Position numbers and translations under genes: made by a program. From Clostridia bacterium (GTDB taxonomy: Bacteria > Bacillota > Clostridia > Lachnospirales > Lachnospiraceae): a DNA stretch of 64,000 nt. Below, piece after piece: positions 7,458 through 14,147 of the stretch (position 1 is its first letter; every line of letters begins with the position of its first letter). The notes beneath the pieces are model-generated. The model did no database searches. It was not told the DNA's origin and was given only the letters and a program-made list of their open reading frames with translations. The DNA is taken from the NCBI GenBank assembly GCA_910576205.1, contig CAJTHL010000017.1, positions 30,702 through 94,701 on the forward strand, in the 5' to 3' direction.

Positions 7458-7474
7458 CTTACGAATTTCGTAAG
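7458..7474. promoter_or_regulatory. Palindromic operator O1 (CTTACGAA-T-TTCGTAAG)
   Basis: A perfect 17-bp palindrome with a one-base centre. It overlaps the stop codon of the small HTH gene. The same half-site TTCGTAAG recurs three more times upstream of that gene, so this is probably a repressor site. Confidence 0.65.
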
Positions 7475-7704
7475 TTTAAGCTAAAAAAAATTGAACCAGC
7501 TCTTTCTGGTGGAATATGCAATGCCGACATTAGCTTTTCAATCACTGTAGTTGATGGCTTAATATCTCCACTAATAACCTTTGATAATGTATTTCTATCA
7601 ACCGTTGAAGCAGCTGATAAATCAATGATTTTGTCGAGGTTTTGTTCCACCATGATTTTTTTTAACTCTACAACATCCACTTTATATTTCTTCGCCAGCT
7701 CCAA
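7459..7704 (-). CDS. Small HTH regulator (Cro-like)
   Basis: An 81-residue protein with a helix-turn-helix at about residues 28-50 (IIDLSAASTVDRNTLSKVISGD), of the Cro/CI class. TTG at 7704 is taken as start because AGAAAGGAGAGG lies about nine bases upstream; an upstream ATG in the frame would translate through the operator and has no ribosome-binding site. It is divergent from the S24 repressor gene across the TTCGTAAG operators, the arrangement of a lysis-lysogeny switch. Which of the two regulators binds these sites cannot be told from sequence. Confidence 0.75.
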   Translation of the reverse strand: MELAKKYKVDVVELKKIMVEQNLDKIIDLSAASTVDRNTLSKVISGDIKPSTTVIEKLMSALHIPPERAGSIFFSLNLRNS

Positions 7705-7720
7705 ATTTATCCTCTCCTTT

Positions 7721-7737
7721 CTTACGGATTTCGTAAG
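7721..7737. promoter_or_regulatory. Palindromic operator O2 (CTTACGGATTTCGTAAG)
   Basis: A 17-bp palindrome with one mismatch relative to O1, 16 bases upstream of the TTG start of the small HTH gene. Binding here would block translation-proximal transcription of that gene. Confidence 0.65.
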
Positions 7738-7784
7738 TTTATGATACCACCATATTTTCGGTATGTCAATAATATTTTGCAAAA

Positions 7785-7834
7785 TTCGTAAGTTTTTTAT
7801 TTTATCGCATAAAATCTATTGCATTTTTCGTAAG
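7785..7834. promoter_or_regulatory. Two further TTCGTAAG half-sites (O3 at 7785-7792, O4 at 7827-7834)
   Basis: Both carry the exact TTCGTAAG half-site, with degenerate partner halves (TTTTGCAAAA and ATTGCATT). They lie 42 bases apart, centre to centre four helical turns, in the interval between the divergent HTH and S24 repressor genes, where both promoters should be. Confidence 0.55.
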
Positions 7835-7879
7835 AATATGCTATTTTCTATTTATCCCATAACAAAGGAAGTGAAGATA

Positions 7880-8515
7880 ATGCCTATTTGGAATGAGCGG
7901 ATACATGAAAAAAGGACAGAAAAAGGAATTACGCTTGCACAAATCGCAGATAGATTAGGCGTAACAGAAGCTACAGCCCAGAGATATGAGCGTGGAAATA
8001 TAAAAAGCATACCATATGAACATATGTGTGCTTATGGGGAAATATTGAATTGCTCTCCTGCATATTTAATGGGATGGGAGGATAATTCTACAGTTATGCT
8101 AAATAATGCCTACCCCATAGAGCTGAAGCGCTTTCCTTTAGTTGGTAAGATTGCCTGCGGCAAACCAAAATATGCTAACGAGGACAGGGAGAGTTACGTC
8201 ATGGCGGGTACAGACATAAAAGCAGATTTTTGTTTGAAAGCCTCCGGTGACAGCATGGTTGGAGCAAGAATATTGGACGGAGACATTGTTTTTATCAGAA
8301 AGCAGGACACAGTAGAAAATGGGGAAATCGCCGCTGTAGTTGTGAATAACGAAAGTGAAGCTACACTTAAAAGGCTATTTTATTATCAAGAAAAAGGATT
8401 GCTAATTCTGAAAGCTGAAAACCCGGCTTTTGAAGATCTGATTTTTCAGAATGAGGAACTCAATGAAGTGCATATTCTGGGAAAGGCTGTGGCTTTCCAG
8501 AGTGATGTAAAATAA
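7880..8515 (+). CDS. CI-like phage repressor with S24 (LexA-type) peptidase domain
   Basis: A 211-residue repressor. Residues 1-65 are an XRE-type DNA-binding domain (GITLAQIADRLGVTEATAQRYERG), and residues 90-205 are the S24 self-cleavage domain: GKIACGKP gives the cleavage-site region, ASGDSMVGARILDGD contains the catalytic serine, and VNNESEATLKRL the catalytic lysine. DNA damage would be expected to trigger RecA-dependent cleavage and induction. The start at 7880 is preferred over an in-frame upstream ATG because GGAAGTGAAG precedes it and the HTH begins there. It is divergent from the small HTH gene and upstream of the Ltp-like gene, as expected for a maintained-lysogeny transcript. Confidence 0.9.
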   Translation: MPIWNERIHEKRTEKGITLAQIADRLGVTEATAQRYERGNIKSIPYEHMCAYGEILNCSPAYLMGWEDNSTVMLNNAYPIELKRFPLVGKIACGKPKYANEDRESYVMAGTDIKADFCLKASGDSMVGARILDGDIVFIRKQDTVENGEIAAVVVNNESEATLKRLFYYQEKGLLILKAENPAFEDLIFQNEELNEVHILGKAVAFQSDVK

Positions 8516-8573
8516 TGATTAAATCGCTATGGCGTTTTAATAAAATAGAAAAACAAAAGAGGGAGGATTTGTT

Positions 8574-9518
8574 ATGGCAATGATTTATTGTAAAGAATGT
8601 GGGAAAGAAATTTTGGATAAGGTGGATAAGTGTCCAAATTGCGGCTGCCCTATACCCCAAGAGCAAAATAGTTATGGACCAATAGTGCAGGTGCAGGAAG
8701 CTCCTAAAAAGTCCTCATTAGGCATTATGGCCCTTATATTCTCGGCTATTGGATGCACTTTCTTCGTTGGAATTATTCTTGCAATTATTGATCTATGCAA
8801 AAAAGATGGTAAGAAAAAGACACTTTCTATTATTGCACTCATAATATCATGCCTTTGGATAATTATAGGCATTGCAGCATCTGGTTCTGGTAACACCAAA
8901 AATACTGATGAAGTTTCTTCTCCCCAGGAAACATTTTCTGAAAACGAAGTCCTTGAAAAAGAAGAAGAAACGCAAGAACCTACAAAAGATACACCTGTTG
9001 AAGAAAGTTCTCCAGAAGAAAATATACCTACACCTATTGAAGAGAGTTCCCCAGAAGAGAATATACCTTCTGAATACAAGTCTGCTTTAAATAAGGCTAA
9101 CTCCTACAGTGATATGATGCACATGTCTAAAGCTGGCATTTATGACCAGCTCACATCCGAATATGGGGAAAAATTTTCTGCTGAAGCAGCACAATATGCA
9201 ATGGACAATATAGAAGCTGATTGGAACGCAAACGCACTAGCAAAAGCAAAAGATTACAGTGATTCAATGTATATGTCTAAAGCCGCTATCTATGATCAGC
9301 TTACTTCCGAATATGGGGAAAAGTTCACTCCTGAAGAAGCTCAATACGCAATTGATAACGTTGAGGCCGACTGGAAAACAAACGCATTAAAAAAGGCCCA
9401 AAGCTATCAAGAAACCATGGACATGTCACCTGCTGCAATCCATGATCAACTGACCTCCGACTATGGGGAAAAGTTTACGCAAGAAGAAGCTGATTATGCT
9501 ATTGATAATCTCAAATAA
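8574..9518 (+). CDS. Membrane-anchored Ltp-domain protein (candidate superinfection exclusion)
   Basis: A 314-residue protein. A zinc ribbon at the N-terminus (CKECGKEI ... CPNCGCPIP) is followed by two hydrophobic segments at about residues 45-70 and 80-102, then an acidic Ser/Pro/Glu linker with a duplicated ESSPEENIP unit, then three tandem repeats of about 48 residues in the C-terminal half, each with the pattern MS.A.IYDQLTSEYGEKF..E.A.YA.DN. This repeat is the host cell surface-exposed lipoprotein (Ltp) domain. In Streptococcus phage TP-J34 the Ltp lipoprotein blocks DNA injection by other phages. Here the lipobox is replaced by transmembrane anchoring plus a zinc ribbon. It lies right behind the repressor, where lysogenic conversion genes sit. 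Confidence 0.8.
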   Translation: MAMIYCKECGKEILDKVDKCPNCGCPIPQEQNSYGPIVQVQEAPKKSSLGIMALIFSAIGCTFFVGIILAIIDLCKKDGKKKTLSIIALIISCLWIIIGIAASGSGNTKNTDEVSSPQETFSENEVLEKEEETQEPTKDTPVEESSPEENIPTPIEESSPEENIPSEYKSALNKANSYSDMMHMSKAGIYDQLTSEYGEKFSAEAAQYAMDNIEADWNANALAKAKDYSDSMYMSKAAIYDQLTSEYGEKFTPEEAQYAIDNVEADWKTNALKKAQSYQETMDMSPAAIHDQLTSDYGEKFTQEEADYAIDNLK

Positions 9519-9527
9519 TTTTAAGGC

Positions 9528-9563
9528 AAAACCGCCCTGGTGCTACCAACACCAGAGCGGGCC
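9528..9563. terminator. GC-rich hairpin, copy 1
   Basis: CCGCCCTGGTG and CACCAGAGCGG form an 11-bp stem with one unpaired purine around CTACCAA, just after the Ltp-like gene. It matches 10341-10376 at all but three of 36 positions. There is no long T run, so termination strength is uncertain. Confidence 0.55.
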
Positions 9564-9588
9564 TAATAAAATTTAAAGGGGGAATCCT

Positions 9589-9768
9589 GTGGAAATACAA
9601 TCCCGTAAAGTATGGGCACTTATTCGTACTACCTTTGCACTTTCCAATTTGGAAGAGGAGGCCCCAGATGACGGCAAACTGGATATTCTAAATGCCTATC
9701 ATTCAAATTCTAGTGAATACCAGGCATTTATTTCCCATAAGGAGCTTAAAAAGGAATTTGGCATTTAG
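9589..9768 (+). CDS. Small hypothetical protein, 59 aa
   Basis: A 59-residue protein starting with GTG at 9589 behind AAAGGGGGAATCCT. The sequence (SRKVWALIRTTFALSN, then an acidic turn, then NAYHSNSSEYQAFISHKELKKEFGI) is helical and charged. It ends 18 bases before the Uma2 gene on the same strand, so the two are probably one transcription unit between the paired hairpins. It could be an antitoxin-like or regulatory partner, but no family is recognised. Confidence 0.6.
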   Translation: MEIQSRKVWALIRTTFALSNLEEEAPDDGKLDILNAYHSNSSEYQAFISHKELKKEFGI

Positions 9769-9786
9769 AAGAGGAGGTTATCACCT

Positions 9787-10329
9787 ATGGCATTAACCCA
9801 GAAAAAGGTCTTTACAATAGAAGATATTTATGCACTGCCAGAAGGCCAGAGGGCCGAACTCATTGATGGACGGATTTATGATATGGCACCGCCAAACCGG
9901 ATACACCAGAAGATTTCCGGCTGGTTGTATGCAGAAATACACAACTATATCCAGAAGAAACAGGGGGACTGCGAGGTCTATCCTGCCCCATTTGCGGTAT
10001 TTCTGAATGAAGATGACCAGAACTACATCGAACCGGATATCAGCGTCATATGCGACAAAAACAAGCTGACAGATAAGGGATGCAACGGAGCACCAGATTT
10101 AATTGTGGAGATCGTCTCTCCCTCCAGCCGTAAAATGGATTATATTATCAAAAATGGAAAATACGCTGAAGCCGGTGTCCGGGAATACTGGATCATTGAC
10201 CCGGAGAAGGAGCGCATTACAGTTTATTACTATGAGAAAGATGCCGCTCCCGTTATCTATCCTTTTGCCGACTCCTTTGAATCCGCTGTTTTTCCGGGGC
10301 TGCAAGTAACAGTCGCAACGCTTCTGTAA
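9787..10329 (+). CDS. Uma2 family PD-(D/E)xK nuclease-like protein
   Basis: A 180-residue protein of the Uma2 family. TIEDIYALPEGQRAELIDGRIYDM is the typical N-terminus, EPDISVICD carries the first acidic metal ligand, DLIVEIVSPSS the D...E pair, and KMDYIIKNGKYAEAGVREYWIIDP the catalytic lysine region. Uma2 proteins are abundant in cyanobacteria and occur singly in Firmicute mobile elements; their targets are unknown. Usual length and all core residues are present. It follows a 59-residue gene and is bracketed by two nearly identical hairpins, suggesting a moron-type cassette. Confidence 0.9.
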   Translation: MALTQKKVFTIEDIYALPEGQRAELIDGRIYDMAPPNRIHQKISGWLYAEIHNYIQKKQGDCEVYPAPFAVFLNEDDQNYIEPDISVICDKNKLTDKGCNGAPDLIVEIVSPSSRKMDYIIKNGKYAEAGVREYWIIDPEKERITVYYYEKDAAPVIYPFADSFESAVFPGLQVTVATLL

Positions 10330-10340
10330 TTTATATTATA

Positions 10341-10376
10341 AAAACCGCCCCAGTGCTACCAACACCAGAGCGGCCC
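10341..10376. terminator. GC-rich hairpin, copy 2
   Basis: This is the second copy of the hairpin at 9528-9563. It follows the Uma2 gene by eleven bases. Together the copies bracket the 59-residue gene and Uma2. Confidence 0.55.
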
Positions 10377-10388
10377 CAGGCATATAAT

Positions 10389-10432
10389 CCGAAGATGATA
10401 CACCTCTCGCAAAAACATTGTATCATCTTCGG
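10389..10432. repeat. Perfect 14-bp inverted repeat upstream of the integrase gene
   Basis: CCGAAGATGATACA at 10389-10402 and its exact complement at 10419-10432 are separated by 16 bases. There is no T run, so this could be a binding site for integrase or excisionase or a regulatory hairpin rather than a terminator. It lies 70 bases before the integrase ATG. Confidence 0.6.
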
Positions 10433-10501
10433 AGCAGCCACGCAAGCGGAATATTTCATCCGCAGGCTGTATTTTTTATACCCAAAAAGGAGGATGAGAC
10501 A

Positions 10502-11509
10502 ATGAAGATCGAAAAATTACCGTCCGGGAGCTACCGGATCAGAAAAATGTACAAGGGCGAAACCTATACCGTTGTGTTTGACCGGAAGCCCACGCAGAAG
10601 GAGGCCATGCTGGCCATGGCAAAGGAGCTGGAGAATGTCCAGGAAAGGCATACAAGCATGACATTCCAGACGGCGGCTGAAGAATATCTGGAGGCCAAAG
10701 AAAATGTTCTGTCTCCCTCTACCATGCGAGGATACAGATGCACTCTGGGGATGCTGTCCCCTAAATTTACCCAGAAAAATCTCCATGATGTTACGGCTAT
10801 GGATATACAATCAGAAATCAACCGACTGGCCAAAGAGCACAGCCCCAAAACCGTGCGTAATTACCATGGCTTTATATCCGCTGTTCTGGGCGTTTTCCGG
10901 CCCAATCTTAAAATCCGCACCACGCTCCCACAGAAGATCAGATCCGAGCCATATATTCCTTCTGACCAGGAAGTGAGAAAGATATTGGAGTTTGCCGAGG
11001 GGACGGAATTCGAAATCGCCCTATACCTGGCCTGCTATGGACTGCGCCGCTCTGAGATCTGCGCACTGACCATAAATGATATAAGAGGAGATGTGCTGAC
11101 GATCAGTAAAGCCCGTGTGCTGGCGGATAATGCCCAGTGGATTGACAAAACCACAAAAACCACGGCCAGCACCCGGGAAATTATCATCCCTATGGAACTG
11201 GCCGAAAAAATCCGGAAAAAAGGTTATATCTATAAAGGGCATCCAAATTCGATTGTCAGATATCTGGCACGGGCCGAAGAAGAACTCGGGATCCCGTATT
11301 TCTCCCTTCATAAACTACGCCACTATTTTGCCTCCAAGATGAGCGCAATGCATATTCCAGATGCTGACATTATACGGATGGGCGGGTGGGAAACAGACCA
11401 TGTAATGAAAAGAGTCTACCGGCATGCCATGGAGGATAAGAGCAAAAAGGCCCAGCGGGAGGCAACGGAAAAATTACATGATGCTATCTTTTCCAGGCGG
11501 ATTCCATGA
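10502..11509 (+). CDS. int: Tyrosine recombinase, phage integrase
   Basis: A 335-residue site-specific recombinase. The N-terminal part has an AP2-like arm-binding region (SGSYRIRKMYKGETYTVVFD), followed by a core-binding SAM-like domain (about 60-150) and the catalytic domain. Catalytic residues are visible: the Arg in CYGLRRSEIC, HKLRHYFA for His-x-x-Arg, GGWETDHVMKRVY with the Trp/His position and the nucleophilic Tyr. The start at 10502 has AAGGAGGATGAGACA before it. The gene ends 134 bases from tRNA-Ser, the likely attachment site, and is followed by a clear terminator, so the element's right end is here. Confidence 0.95.
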   Translation: MKIEKLPSGSYRIRKMYKGETYTVVFDRKPTQKEAMLAMAKELENVQERHTSMTFQTAAEEYLEAKENVLSPSTMRGYRCTLGMLSPKFTQKNLHDVTAMDIQSEINRLAKEHSPKTVRNYHGFISAVLGVFRPNLKIRTTLPQKIRSEPYIPSDQEVRKILEFAEGTEFEIALYLACYGLRRSEICALTINDIRGDVLTISKARVLADNAQWIDKTTKTTASTREIIIPMELAEKIRKKGYIYKGHPNSIVRYLARAEEELGIPYFSLHKLRHYFASKMSAMHIPDADIIRMGGWETDHVMKRVYRHAMEDKSKKAQREATEKLHDAIFSRRIP

Positions 11510-11585
11510 CGAATTTCATGACAAAAAACATTATTTCTGTGACAAATATCCCATAAATAGCAGGAATACTCCAGACAATATAACA

Positions 11586-11636
11586 GGCAGAAAACCATTG
11601 AAATCACTTGCTTTTCTATGGTTTTCTGCCCCTTTT
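11586..11636 (+). terminator. Intrinsic terminator after the integrase
   Basis: GGCAGAAAACCAT and ATGGTTTTCTGCC form a perfect 13-bp stem around a 19-base loop, followed by CCTTTT. It isolates the integrase from the convergent tRNA-Ser gene. Confidence 0.8.
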
Positions 11637-11643
11637 GTATAAC

Positions 11644-11730
11644 GGAGAGTGTGGGATTCGAACCCACGTGCCCTGTAAAGGACAACTGCATTTCGAGTGC
11701 AGCTCGTTATGACCACTTCGATAACTCTCC
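11644..11730 (-). tRNA. tRNA-Ser(CGA)
   Basis: An 87-base class II tRNA: acceptor GGAGAGT/ACTCTCC, anticodon arm CTGCA-CTCGAAA-TGCAG with anticodon CGA, a long variable arm (TTGTCCTTTACAGGGCAC) and T-arm GTGGG-TTCGAAT-CCCAC. CCA is not encoded. Its 3' end faces the prophage integrase, so it is the probable attB, with an intact tRNA retained at this junction. Confidence 0.93.
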
Positions 11731-11766
11731 TCATTGCGGATACTGTAAATATCCCTTTATTTTTAA

Positions 11767-12030
11767 TCTGCGCACCTTGCGTTGAACCAGGAACATATAC
11801 GTTACCTTTGTAGTTGACTCGGCCCAGGCTGCCTCACGGCACACAGAAGATTCTACTTAGAGCTGCTCCATTCCTGACCTGACTCGGTTCATAGATTTCT
11901 GTTGCGTAAGACCCAGGCGTCAATATCACTTGCAAAGGGCAGCTTTATGTTCTTTCGCCCGAAGCAAAGTATCACCCCTGCTATAGCGGATTGCAGGTAC
12001 AGGGCACCGCTAACTCCCCGGCTGCGCAGA
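11767..12030 (-). ncRNA. ffs: Signal recognition particle RNA, large (Bacillus/Clostridium) type
   Basis: On the minus strand TCTGCGCA at the start pairs with TGCGCAGA at the end. The Alu region has GCCGGGGAGTTAGCGGTGCCC and CCTGCAATCCGCTATAGCAGGGG, and the S domain has GAACCGAGTCAGGTC, GGAATGGAGCAGC and GTGCCGTGAGGCAGCCTGGGCC, the Ffh-binding apex. The length of about 264 bases matches the 6S-like scRNA of Bacilli and Clostridia. Neighbouring tadA, as in Bacillus subtilis (yaaJ-scr), supports the call. It fills most of the gap between tRNA-Ser and tadA. Confidence 0.95.
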
Positions 12031-12083
12031 AATGTGAAACCCGGATAAACTGCCCGTAAAATTTCTTTTATGGGCTAGGTTCC

Positions 12084-12112
12084 AGTATAACGAAAATCCG
12101 GTTTCTTGTCAA
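12084..12112 (-). promoter_or_regulatory. Sigma-A promoter for the SRP RNA
   Basis: On the minus strand TTGACA (12112-12107), a 17-base spacer and TATACT (12089-12084), near consensus, sit about 50 bases before the SRP RNA. Confidence 0.85.
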
Positions 12113-12172
12113 TTCTTTTCTGTAGTCCTATTTCCCGTTTTTCTGTCGCATTTTCCCGTCCGGCAATTTATT

Positions 12173-12661
12173 CTACCCGTTTTTTTCCTGTGTTTCTTCC
12201 CTTTTCTTAATTTTTCTAAGGTTTTTGAAAAATTCCGTGAGAAGCGCGCCGCATTCCTCCTTAAGGATTCCCCGCTCCACTTCTGCCTGGTGATTGAATT
12301 CGTCCATTTCCAGCAAATTGATAATAGAGCCTCCGCAACCTGCCTTGGGATTCATGCTGCCGATTACTACACGTTTCATCCGCGCCTGTACAATGGCTCC
12401 GGCGCACATCTGGCAAGGCTCCAGCGTCACATACAAGGTACAGTCCTCCAGCCGCCAGTCTCCTGTCTTTTTGCTGGCTTTGCGGATTGCAAGCAGTTCC
12501 GCGTGGGACAGCGCACTCTTATCCATGTTTCTCCGGTTATACGCCCTTGCAATAATCCTTCCGCCTTGGACAATCACGCATCCGATGGGCACCTCCAGGT
12601 AGTCTCCCGCCTTCCTAGCCTGTTTTATTGCCTCTCTCATAAACTTTTCATCTGTTGTCAT
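12173..12661 (-). CDS. tadA: tRNA-specific adenosine deaminase TadA
   Basis: A 162-residue cytidine-deaminase-fold enzyme that converts adenosine 34 to inosine in tRNA-Arg(ACG). The zinc site is complete: HAELLAI supplies the His and catalytic Glu, and PCQMCAGAI the two Cys ligands. EVPIGCVIV and the NRRNMDKSALSHAE segment are typical of TadA. The C-terminus carries extra lysine-rich residues (KNLRKIKKREETQEKNG). Its start overlaps the end of the repeat-bearing upstream gene by 14 bases. It lies just upstream of the SRP RNA, as in Bacilli. Confidence 0.95.
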   Translation of the reverse strand: MTTDEKFMREAIKQARKAGDYLEVPIGCVIVQGGRIIARAYNRRNMDKSALSHAELLAIRKASKKTGDWRLEDCTLYVTLEPCQMCAGAIVQARMKRVVIGSMNPKAGCGGSIINLLEMDEFNHQAEVERGILKEECGALLTEFFKNLRKIKKREETQEKNG

Positions 12662-14072
12662 CCGTTACATTTTCCTCAATCCTGCGAAACCAGTAGCCAT
12701 AATTCCCATTCCGGTTTCCGCCGTTTCCGATTCTGTGAAACTCCTCGAAGCCAAATAAATTTGCCATCATTTCTTCTTTTTCATTGTATACGCCGGGAAC
12801 CGCCAGATAATATTCCATCCTTCCCGCCTCCTCCTGCCTGCACAAAAGTAAATGGCGGTATTGGTAATAGCCGTGGAGAAGAAAACTGTTGTTGCCCAGA
12901 ATCCAGCTTCCCCGGGGAAGTCTTTGAAGATCCCTTGGGCCAATTCGTATACAGGCCATAGGGGCCTTCCCACTCTGAAACAGCCTCTGCACCGGAAAAC
13001 GTCTGGCCAGATATTCCCACTTTTCCTGACGCAGGTCTGTTTTTCTGCCGGCACTTATCTCTCTGTTTCCAGTCTCTCTTCCCCTGTGAGTAAATGCCTC
13101 CTCCGTGTCCTGGTGAATCCCGGAACCTTCCTGCGCCATGGATGTTTCAGCAGGATTTTCCAGAACTTTGCTCTCTGTGCTTTCCAGCCTGTTTTCAGTT
13201 TTTCCCTCCCTTGTTAAAGAGGCAGTTTTGTCTTGTATTGTTTCTTCTTTATTTTGGGCTGTGACAACGGTCTCCTGTGTAAGCTTCGCGAATGCTGCGG
13301 ATACATCTGACCTGGTATCTTTCTGTTTCTCCGATTTATCCGGCTTTTCCTGTGGCACCTCCGACAGCTCCGCTGATGTTACGGATACATCAAGCCTGGT
13401 ATCTTCCTGCTTCTCCGCTTCATTCTGCGGTACTTCCGACAGCTTCGCTGATGCTGTCGATACATCTGTCCTGGTATCTTCCTGCTTCTCCGCTTCATCC
13501 TGCGGTACCTCCGACAGCTCCGCTGATGCTGCGGATACATCTGTCACAGCATCTTCCCATGTTTCCCCTGTCTCCGCCTCTTCCTGCGACTTCTTAAGCA
13601 GTTTTAGCGATTCCGCAGATATATCTGACACGGCCTTCTCTGTTTCTTCTATCCGCCCCTCCGGCTCCTGCCGGGTTTCCTGATAAATCTGAAAGCTGTC
13701 CACCTTTACAGGAAGGTCATTCCACTGAGAGGCATAAACCTTTCCGCCAGAGCCCTCTATAAACACGCCCTGAATCTTATCCAGGGTGTAGGGCATCCGC
13801 GCCAGCTCTTCTGCCCGAAGGCTGCCCTTCCATTCCAGCACGCCGTTTCTGCTCTCCAGCTCGCCCAGAAGCATTCCCTGGATACTGTCTTTTTCCGGCA
13901 CATACAGATAGGCCTTGTAAGACCGCTGTCCGTGAAAATAAGAACCCTTCATGTGGATAGCCGCCTTACATTCCCCATCCCTTGCCTCCAGTTTTACAAA
14001 TCCGGTGTTCTCTTTCCGCTCTCCCCCTTCATATGTATAAATATAAGAAACAATCCGCTTGTACCCCGGCAT
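12648..14072 (-). CDS. Lachnospiraceae repeat-bearing protein (DUF6128-like ends)
   Basis: A 474-residue protein with three parts. Residues 1-130 are a conserved beta-rich domain (GYKRIVSYIYTYEGGERKENTG, HMKGSYFHGQRSYKAYLYVP). Residues about 145-330 are acidic, low-complexity and repetitive. Residues 360-474 are a second conserved domain (WEYLARRFPVQRLF, ICIRIGPRDLQRLPRGSW-like, NSFLLHGYYQYRHLLL, FGFEEFHRIG). Proteins with these ends and a variable middle are common in Lachnospiraceae; I recall the C-terminal part as DUF6128, with moderate certainty. No signal peptide is present, so it is probably cytoplasmic. It is upstream of and overlaps tadA. Function unknown. Confidence 0.65.
   Translation of the reverse strand: MPGYKRIVSYIYTYEGGERKENTGFVKLEARDGECKAAIHMKGSYFHGQRSYKAYLYVPEKDSIQGMLLGELESRNGVLEWKGSLRAEELARMPYTLDKIQGVFIEGSGGKVYASQWNDLPVKVDSFQIYQETRQEPEGRIEETEKAVSDISAESLKLLKKSQEEAETGETWEDAVTDVSAASAELSEVPQDEAEKQEDTRTDVSTASAKLSEVPQNEAEKQEDTRLDVSVTSAELSEVPQEKPDKSEKQKDTRSDVSAAFAKLTQETVVTAQNKEETIQDKTASLTREGKTENRLESTESKVLENPAETSMAQEGSGIHQDTEEAFTHRGRETGNREISAGRKTDLRQEKWEYLARRFPVQRLFQSGKAPMACIRIGPRDLQRLPRGSWILGNNSFLLHGYYQYRHLLLCRQEEAGRMEYYLAVPGVYNEKEEMMANLFGFEEFHRIGNGGNRNGNYGYWFRRIEENVTDDNR
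13278..13541 (-). repeat. 75-bp in-frame tandem repeats (about four units) within the repeat-bearing gene
   Basis: Codons 178-265 repeat a unit DVS.ASAxLSEVPQxEAEKQEDTR. The first two intervals are 25 residues and the third is 28 through a small insertion; a degenerate unit precedes at codon 150. Unit-to-unit similarity is visible at DNA level too, so copy number could change by recombination without breaking the frame. Confidence 0.85.
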
Positions 14073-14147
14073 AGCTTCCTCCCTGTTCAGACTTTTCTGT
14101 GAACATTCTATGCATGGCCAAATCGTTTCATTCCAGAAATTTTCCGC

